Below, piece by piece: positions 1 through 5,156 of a stretch of DNA of 13,951 nucleotides (its first letter is position 1; the number at the start of each line of letters is the position of its first letter). The position numbers and the translations under genes were made by a program. The DNA lies in the NCBI RefSeq assembly GCF_035467215.1, contig NZ_DATITZ010000097.1, positions 1 through 13,951 of the forward strand. The letters are read 5' to 3'. The notes beneath the pieces were generated by a model that was not told where the DNA came from, ran no database searches, and was given only the letters and a program-made list of their open reading frames with translations. This DNA is from Thiocapsa sp035467215. GTDB lineage: Bacteria; Pseudomonadota; Gammaproteobacteria; Chromatiales; Chromatiaceae.

Positions 1-2446
1 CGTCCTCGACCAGAAAATCCACCGCGGCACCCAGCCGCGAACAGATGGGATGACCCAGCCGATTGCGCTCGTGCGCGGCGTGCTGATCGCGCTTCGGATC
101 GATCCGCCCCGGAATCGCCTTCGCCAGCGGCGCGGAGCAGAAACCATAGGTCAGGCGGATCATCCCGAAATACTCGATCACCGGGTCCAGCACCCAGGTC
201 GCCAGATCGCACAGCGCCGTGTAGGACTCGGGTTGCTCGGGACGGTTGGCCAGCCCAGTGGCGGCCTGCGTCTCGCCGCATTCGATCAATTGACGGTAGG
301 TGAGAGAACGCCCGCACGGCGCGTCCAGGTCCGGGATCGTCCGCGAACGCACCAGGGCGCCGTCCTCGATCCTCCAGCGCCGTTGCTCGAGCAGCGCATC
401 GAAGGCGGCCGGCGCCGGCCCATAGCCCGACGCCGGCAGCACGCCGAGCGCGTCGAGCGCCTCGTCGAACGCGAGCTGCTCCGGATACCCGTCGCATTCC
501 TCGTTGATGTAGCGTGATTTGCGATAGAGATACGGCGGCTCGAAGTCCTCGCCGTAGGCGAAATAATCGATATCCTGCTCGCGCAGCTTGATCTTGACCC
601 GCTCGACCATTCGCGGCAGCGCCCTGCCCTCGAAATCGTCGTACCGCATCAGGCTCAGCTTGCCCGAGCCGATGTGGATCTTCACCAAATCCGCCTCGCG
701 GATATCGCCGTAGAGCATCGAGGCGGCGCCCACATAAACCCGCAAGAGCGCCGGCAACTGCTCGACCAATCGGCTATGCAGTTGCAGCGAGGCGCCCGGA
801 TCGAGCCAGCCCAAACCGTGCTCTGCGGCCGATCGGCAGGCGGCGGCAATCGCCTCGGTGTCGGCGATCCGAAAGAGCTGCGTGCGACCGGCCTCCAGCG
901 CGGCCGGATAGTCGCCGAAGAATGCCTTGATATCACGCTGCAGGCCGGCGTCCAGATGCTTGTAGGCACGCCGTTGACTGAACTGCTGAAGCGCGAAATA
1001 GACCTCCAGGTCAGCGATGCGCGCCTGCTCGGCCTCCGCGAGCGCCACCTCCGCGCCTTCCGGGCCCTTCTGATCTGCAAGGAAACGCAGCGCCTTGCCG
1101 AGACTGCCGAAGCCCTCGATCAAGGGCAGCAGGTCATCGACCTCGCTCTTGTCCGGCGTGCGCCCCAGACCCAACCAGGTCTCCCAAAGGCGCTCCAACG
1201 GCTCGCGATAGACGGCGTAGCGTTCCGCCGCACGATCGCGCCGAGCCGGTCGCTCGCGCGGGGTCGGCGCCGGACGCGTGCTCGGCAGCCTGAGCCGACT
1301 GCTTCTGCGGCTGTAGCGCTCCACCAAAAAGCGCTGCTCCGCGTCCTTGTCGCGGAACACATAGAGCACGCCCGGCGCGACCGGGATCGGCTCCTCGTCC
1401 AGCACCTGCTCCAGATACGCCTTGATCTCGGACTGGGTGTAATAGCGCTGAAAGGTGCCGCGCTGCGTCATCACACCGTCGCGAAACCGCTCCCCGCGCG
1501 GGTCGTTTTGGTTGGTCAGCATGACCGACACCACCAACAGCCGCTCGGCGAGCGACCAGGCCCGGGTCAAGGCCACCAGCCGCTCGTCGAAGTCTTCGAT
1601 GACGTTGATCACGAAACCGAGATTGACGATATCGGCCGCGGCGATCGGCTCGTCCGGCGCGAAATAGGGATCCCATCCGGAGGCGGTCAGCCCGTTCTCG
1701 CGCAAGCCGCGCACGTCGTCACCGCGTCCGCAGCCGTAGTCGAACAGCCGATAGCGCCCGTCCAGGAAACCATGCCGCGCCAGCGTCTGAACCGGCGCCG
1801 AGAAACCGTAGCGGACCATGGCGGTGCGGTGTCGCGCCGCCTCCCAATCGAGCGCACCTCGGAGTCCGACAGCGTCGCGAGACAAGACGCCGCCCTCCCC
1901 CGCCTCGGCCCCTGTCCCGGCCAAGTCCCCGTCGGCAGGCTCGCCCGCGACACCGTCGAGATTGCCGATCGGGACCAGCGTATGCCCCTCGATGCGGTAC
2001 CCCGCATCCGCGACCAGCGCCTCCCACTGACGCCGATAACCGATACGCTTGGGGTCGTCGAACAGACCGATCGATTCGGCCTGCTCGGTCAATGCGACAT
2101 ACTCGGCTCTGCCCGGATGATCGCCGGGGAGCAACAGCTCCTTGCGATGCAGGATGGGCGGATTCAGCGAGTCCTCATAGGTGCGATAACCCGTCTCGCC
2201 GGTTGTGCGATCCACACGCCAACTCTCCTTCAGCGCCGGGAACGGATCCTCGAAAAAGTTCGGGTAGTTCAGAAACGCCACCTCGGAGCCGTCCAGGGCA
2301 ACGCGCACGACATTGAATGCGGGCTCGACCGACGCCCGAAGCATCTCCAAGGCCGCGTCCACGCCGCTCGTCAACGCGGGCTCGGCGCTGTCGAGCAGCG
2401 TTCGATGCAGGTAAAGCCGTCCCGCGACCGCCTTTCCGGAACCCAT
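1..2446 (-). CDS. DNA phosphorothioation-associated putative methyltransferase, 3'-partial at window edge
   Basis: The open frame runs from the ATG at 2446 to the left edge (815 codons seen, no stop). An in-frame TGA lies seven codons upstream, so this ATG is the first possible one. Residues ~205-380 form a class I SAM methyltransferase; motif I is FDYGCGRGDD (235-244), followed by an acidic WDPYF. The surrounding sequence resembles the family annotated as DNA phosphorothioation-associated putative methyltransferase, found beside Dnd/Ssp sulfur-modification genes; this is recall, not a search. Residues ~8-160 and ~548-702 are two copies of one module (each with LxxH..., a Y-x-[ND]-F motif, [NE]PPxLxRK, then WxALV/FDALL...RIE). 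Residues ~400-545 are a charged helical linker (DIKAFFGDYP). From ~760 the sequence resembles an M15/DD-peptidase fold: LTYGFCSAPLAK, DQHAAHE, GAAVDF. Target and activity are unknown. It starts 8 nt after the Uma2 remnant; no convincing Shine-Dalgarno is present. Confidence 0.8.
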   Translation of the reverse strand, partial: MGSGKAVAGRLYLHRTLLDSAEPALTSGVDAALEMLRASVEPAFNVVRVALDGSEVAFLNYPNFFEDPFPALKESWRVDRTTGETGYRTYEDSLNPPILHRKELLLPGDHPGRAEYVALTEQAESIGLFDDPKRIGYRRQWEALVADAGYRIEGHTLVPIGNLDGVAGEPADGDLAGTGAEAGEGGVLSRDAVGLRGALDWEAARHRTAMVRYGFSAPVQTLARHGFLDGRYRLFDYGCGRGDDVRGLRENGLTASGWDPYFAPDEPIAAADIVNLGFVINVIEDFDERLVALTRAWSLAERLLVVSVMLTNQNDPRGERFRDGVMTQRGTFQRYYTQSEIKAYLEQVLDEEPIPVAPGVLYVFRDKDAEQRFLVERYSRRSSRLRLPSTRPAPTPRERPARRDRAAERYAVYREPLERLWETWLGLGRTPDKSEVDDLLPLIEGFGSLGKALRFLADQKGPEGAEVALAEAEQARIADLEVYFALQQFSQRRAYKHLDAGLQRDIKAFFGDYPAALEAGRTQLFRIADTEAIAAACRSAAEHGLGWLDPGASLQLHSRLVEQLPALLRVYVGAASMLYGDIREADLVKIHIGSGKLSLMRYDDFEGRALPRMVERVKIKLREQDIDYFAYGEDFEPPYLYRKSRYINEECDGYPEQLAFDEALDALGVLPASGYGPAPAAFDALLEQRRWRIEDGALVRSRTIPDLDAPCGRSLTYRQLIECGETQAATGLANRPEQPESYTALCDLATWVLDPVIEYFGMIRLTYGFCSAPLAKAIPGRIDPKRDQHAAHERNRLGHPICSRLGAAVDFLVED

Positions 2447-2453
2447 CGGTTCG

Positions 2454-2708
2454 TCAGTTCCCCGTGCTCATCAACGGATCCGTCTCGGGAGCCGGCCAGT
2501 GGATCTCCAGACCATCGATCACACCGACAGGCGTCGGCCCTTCCAGACCCTGCACGTCCGGCTTCCCGTAAACGCCGTCCGCACCGAGCCGATAGATGGT
2601 CAGCACGCGATCCGTCGGGTGCAGCAGCCAGTATTCGCGCACGCCATGACGCTCGTAGAGTGCCCGCTTACGGACCTGATCATGGACCGCGGTGGACGGC
2701 GAGAGGAG
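2454..2708 (-). pseudogene. Uma2-family (DUF820) nuclease, C-terminal remnant
   Basis: The last 84 codons of a Uma2 protein remain: LLSPSTAVHDQVRKRALYER, then HGVREYWLLHP, IYRLG and DGLEIHW, ending in TGA at 2456-2454. Uma2 proteins have a PD-(D/E)XK-like fold of about 190 residues. The N-terminal half with the first catalytic acidic residues is missing. At ~2703-2708 the homology ends and, on the opposite strand, GGDEF-domain homology begins. The reading frame continues upstream to 3185, but that part is only the antisense of the GGDEF fragment. It is most likely non-functional. Confidence 0.75.
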
Positions 2709-3140
2709 CTGAAGCGGGCCCGCCGCGAAGCCACCTGCGTGTGGATCCTCTTCATCGACCTCGACAACTTCAAACAGGTGAACGACTCGCTCGGACACGA
2801 CGCAGGCGATCTCCTCCTGCGCCAGGTGGCCGAGCGCTTGCAGGACTCCGTACGCGACACCGATACCGCCGCCCGATTCGCCGGGGACGAGCTCGTGGTC
2901 GTGGCGGCATACATCCCGGACCGGACGCTCCTTCAGACGGGCGCCGAGAAGCTGCTCCAAGTGCTTAGAGAACCCTTCGCGATCGGGGATCAATCCGTGC
3001 GCATCGGAGGCAGCATCGGAATCGCCATCTTCCCGGACCATCGCGACGATCCGCAGGCGCTGCTCAGCCGGGCCGATCTTGCCATGTACCAAGCCAAGGC
3101 CGCCGGGCGGGGTACGTATCGGTTCGCTGCTACGGACTGA
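2703..3140 (+). pseudogene. GGDEF (diguanylate cyclase) domain, C-terminal remnant
   Basis: The plus frame reads EELKRARREATCVWILFIDL, then NFKQVNDSLGHDAGD, RFAGDELVVV, SIGIAIFP, LSRADLAMYQAK and GRGTYRF before TGA at 3138-3140. This is the body and C-terminal end of a GGDEF domain. The signature loop is AGDEL instead of GGDEF/GGEEF, which weakens the case for cyclase activity. The first ~30 residues of the domain (the LTGLxNR region) and any sensor domain are gone. A frame starting at 2499 reads into it, but 2499-2702 is antisense of Uma2, so a fusion protein is unlikely to be meaningful. It is the main plus-strand coding signal in the left half. Confidence 0.8.
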
Positions 3141-3154
3141 CGCAGGGCCGGCCG

Positions 3155-3877
3155 TCAGCCCGAGCCCAATCTCTCGGCAAGCCATTCGGGCGGACTCTTC
3201 AGGTCCTTCAAAAAGGCTTCCGTCCGATGCTTGTCGAGTGCCCCGATCTCTTCGATCCCGGGAAGACCTCGGCGCCAGGTCTCGATGCGCGCCTGCCGAG
3301 CCTGCCCGTCGAGAGCCACGATCCGCTGAGCAACCATCTCCAGGAGCTGCTCGACCATTTCACGGTCTTCGCTCGACAGATAGCCAGGCGCCGCGGTGAG
3401 CTCCGACTCGATTCGGTCGCAGCCATCGCGAGCGAGGGTCGGGATCTTATCCGCGAGCGTGCGACGCGGGCTCAGCCATTCGGCGGAGCGCCGACGCGCG
3501 GCATCCATGCGTTCGGCACCGAGCGCCCGATACACCGAGGTCAGATCCCAGGCGGGATCGATCTCGCGCGCGGAAAGCTCCTCCGTCAGGGCGGCCGACT
3601 GATGCCCGATCTGCTGACCGAGGATCTCGGTCAGCAGATCGGGCGACATATCGCCGGCCTCCCAGGTTCCGAGATCGGCCGCGATCCGCTGGAGCTGAAA
3701 CGCCAGCTCGCTCACCTCCGCCTCGTCGCGCGTGCCGATGAAGATCTCGCGCAGTCGATTCACCCGCGCGAGCGCCTCCTGCAGCGTGCTCTCGGTCTTG
3801 GGCACGGCTAAAAAGCGCGGATCGAGCAAGGCCGACGCCGGGCACGACTCAAGGTTCTCCCGTCGCCCCGAACACAT
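3155..3877 (-). CDS. Unrecognised mostly helical protein, probably a C-terminal remnant
   Basis: I do not recognise the family. The frame encodes up to 240 residues, charged and predicted mostly helical, with no signal peptide or membrane segment. The first ATG (3877) lies inside the end of the preceding Rpn remnant, and the first ~25 residues look like read-through, so the real homology probably starts near KTESTLQEALARVNRLREIF. The C-terminus is EAFLKDLKSPPEWLAERL, then GSG and stop. Its make-up looks like the helical tail of a larger protein truncated at its 5' end. One possibility, a guess from gene order, is the tail of the large ATPase whose N-terminal stub lies at 8982-8692. A perfect 19-bp inverted repeat lies within its codons 77-91. 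Confidence 0.45.
   Translation of the reverse strand: MCSGRRENLESCPASALLDPRFLAVPKTESTLQEALARVNRLREIFIGTRDEAEVSELAFQLQRIAADLGTWEAGDMSPDLLTEILGQQIGHQSAALTEELSAREIDPAWDLTSVYRALGAERMDAARRRSAEWLSPRRTLADKIPTLARDGCDRIESELTAAPGYLSSEDREMVEQLLEMVAQRIVALDGQARQARIETWRRGLPGIEEIGALDKHRTEAFLKDLKSPPEWLAERLGSG
3605..3645. repeat. Perfect 19-bp inverted repeat with 3-nt loop
   Basis: The left arm 3605-3623 and right arm 3627-3645 are exact reverse complements, separated by gat. The arm contains GATCTGCTGACCGAG. Any transcript or extruded single strand would form a long hairpin. It lies inside the frame of the unrecognised C-terminal remnant (residues around SPDLLTEILGQQIG) and is not followed by a T-run on either strand, so it does not look like an intrinsic terminator. 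A perfect match of this length is not expected by chance. Confidence 0.95.
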
Positions 3878-4523
3878 CCTCCAAACATCGCGCGTCCAGA
3901 ATCAGCAGTGCCCATTGTTCCAACTGGTCCGGGTGCGCGCTGCGTATCCGCGCTTCGATCTCGGGCGGGACCGGGCCGAAACGTTGCTGGACCAGGACGT
4001 GCAGTATTTTGGCTTGGCCTTGGCCGATGCCCTGCTCGATACCCCGCTCGGTGCCTTGCTCGATGCCTTGCTCAATGCCTTTTTGTTGCGCCATCCGCTC
4101 GATGCTGCTCAAGTAATGCATGTGCTTTTCCTCGTCGAATTGCTGGACTTCGGACCATAACTGCTGCTCCAGTCCCTCGGGGAGCGTCAGAACCCAGTCG
4201 ATGAACCGGAATAACTCAAGAATATCCTGGCGTGCGAAACCGCGCCGATAGAGGCTGCGGATCAGCCCCAGCTTGGCCTGATAGCGATCGGCTGGCGATC
4301 CGGCGGTCTCCAGGGCGCTAAGGTGGGCCAGGGTGACGACGGCAAAGGGATTGGCCGAGGACTCGAGCTCCGTTCGGTGTGTCCGATAGGCGGCCAGGCT
4401 GACTAAGGGAAACCGTAAACCCATGCGGCAACCCCAACGCGCATAGCCGAACTCGCCGTGTTTGCTCCGACTCGGCTCACCCAGCACCGCCATGCTCACC
4501 ACCGGCTTGGTGCTCGTGGCTCC
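3849..4523 (-). pseudogene. Rpn/DUF4351-type PD-(D/E)XK nuclease, N-terminally truncated
   Basis: The translation contains KPVVSMAVLGEPS, FGYARWGCRMGLRFPLVSL, SANPFAVVTLAHL, then DILELFRFIDWVLTLPE, a Gly-Glu-Gln repeat and a DUF4351-like tail (QQRFGPVPPEIEARI). This matches the C-terminal two-thirds of a transposase_31/Rpn-like family common in cyanobacteria and purple sulfur bacteria. Homology continues upstream of the GTG at 4502 to a TGA at 4526-4524, so the nuclease core is missing. A separate ATG at 4542 opens a short out-of-frame peptide (MSEPALRSHE), possibly the original N-terminus left by an internal deletion; that is inference. The protein, if made, would lack the catalytic domain. 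Confidence 0.7.
4026..4085. repeat. 12-bp tandem repeat (5 units) encoding Gly-Ile-Glu-Gln repeats
   Basis: Five degenerate 12-bp units related to GATGCCTTGCTC (plus strand) encode the IEQG-type repeat of the truncated Rpn/DUF4351 protein on the minus strand. Such repeats are typical of the C-terminal part of this family and are prone to copy-number change. Confidence 0.8.
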
Positions 4524-4538
4524 TCAGGGCCGGTTCGC

Positions 4539-4750
4539 TCATGACATGCTCTCTCGCAGAAGAAAGTGAAATCCGTCGCAAAGCGCCGACGCTCCCGGGA
4601 TAGACGACTTGCAGTCGTCCTCTTCCGGCGGCCATACGCACTGCGGGGTCGAGTTCAATTCGACGATCTCGAAAACCGGACTGAACGCGCTTCGGCCGGT
4701 CTCATGAACACGGCTGATCCGGCGGTCCCAGGCACTGCGGTCGGCCATTT
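4539..4750 (-). other. Stretch with unrecognised ORF between DUF2442 and Rpn remnants
   Basis: An open frame (first ATG at 4754, stop TGA 4541-4539) encodes about 70 residues, including MADRSAWDRRISRVHETGR and VWPPEEDDC. Codon use is only moderately GC-rich in third positions and I recognise no family. Its stop overlaps the ATG at 4542 of the short peptide preceding the Rpn remnant by an ATGA. It may be a gene fragment or non-coding. Confidence 0.25.
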
Positions 4751-4867
4751 TCATCCGGGCAGGGTTGTTCTCCTTGAATCCAAATACAGAGTATCGGGAC
4801 AGATGTCTTGCTCGTGCGGCCAAGCTACTGTCCCATCCAGAATCATCGCGGTTCTAAAATAACTTCA
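4751..4867 (-). pseudogene. DUF2442 protein, C-terminal remnant
   Basis: The frame after a stop reads SYFRTAMILDGTVAWPHEQD, then ICPDTLYLDS, before running out to a TGA at 4753-4751. This matches the C-terminal signature of DUF2442 proteins (the GTVxWPxxxDxxPDTLY type), small proteins often paired with DUF4160 partners in putative toxin-antitoxin modules. Only the last ~30 residues remain; the body and any partner are absent. The identification is from recall of the motif. Confidence 0.5.
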
Positions 4868-5156
4868 ACCTCGGTATACTTCCTTAGAGGACCGCGCCAC
4901 CTGGAATCTGAACGATGGTAAGTTTTACTGTTGTTATTGAATACCAGTCGTCCGGGGTGCCGGTAGCAAAACCAAAGCGGATCTTGATGGATGCGACGCG
5001 GCCGACATCATTGTCCAAATGCTGACCGCCGAGAAACCGCAATATCCACCCGCAACCACCGGCGGCGCTTTGTTTGTAAATCAAACTGCGTCTGATGGGG
5101 ACAAATCGTTAAGCACCGGCATCGGGATGATCCGAAGCAAAGCACGCCGCTGGATG
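4868..5156. other. AT-richer spacer downstream of the helicase gene
   Basis: This stretch is visibly less GC-rich than its neighbours (for example around 4920-4945). It contains a 66-codon minus frame (5084-4884, GGQHLDNDVGRVASIKIRFG) that I cannot assign. I found no strong hairpin with a T-run after the helicase stop and no obvious IS end. It may be a decayed gene or plain intergenic DNA. Confidence 0.4.

Noticed and set aside
674..2968. Very long plus-strand ORF (764 codons)
   Set aside because: It is antisense to the phosphorothioation-associated methyltransferase, whose minus frame shows recognisable motifs and strong codon bias. The plus frame is Arg/Gln/Leu-rich low-meaning sequence typical of GC-rich shadows and passes through the Uma2/GGDEF junction in a frame unlike either.
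3137..3158. Hairpin CTGACG...CGTCAG covering the stops of the GGDEF remnant and the facing ORF
   Set aside because: The stem is only 6 bp with a 10-nt loop and no T-run, so I do not call a bidirectional terminator.
3227..3811. 194-codon plus-strand ORF through the inverted repeat
   Set aside because: It reads partly like the minus product around the palindrome only because the palindrome encodes the same peptide both ways. The rest has no family features.
4026..4085. Possible CRISPR-like or regulatory short repeats
   Set aside because: The 12-bp units are contiguous, in frame and encode a known type of protein repeat, so there are no spacers.
4566..4862. 98-codon plus ORF in the DUF2442/Rpn gap
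   Set aside because: Arg-rich shadow; the minus strand carries the recognisable DUF2442 tail.
4884..5084. 66-codon minus ORF downstream of the helicase
   Set aside because: No family recognised, no Shine-Dalgarno, mixed codon use; left within the spacer description.
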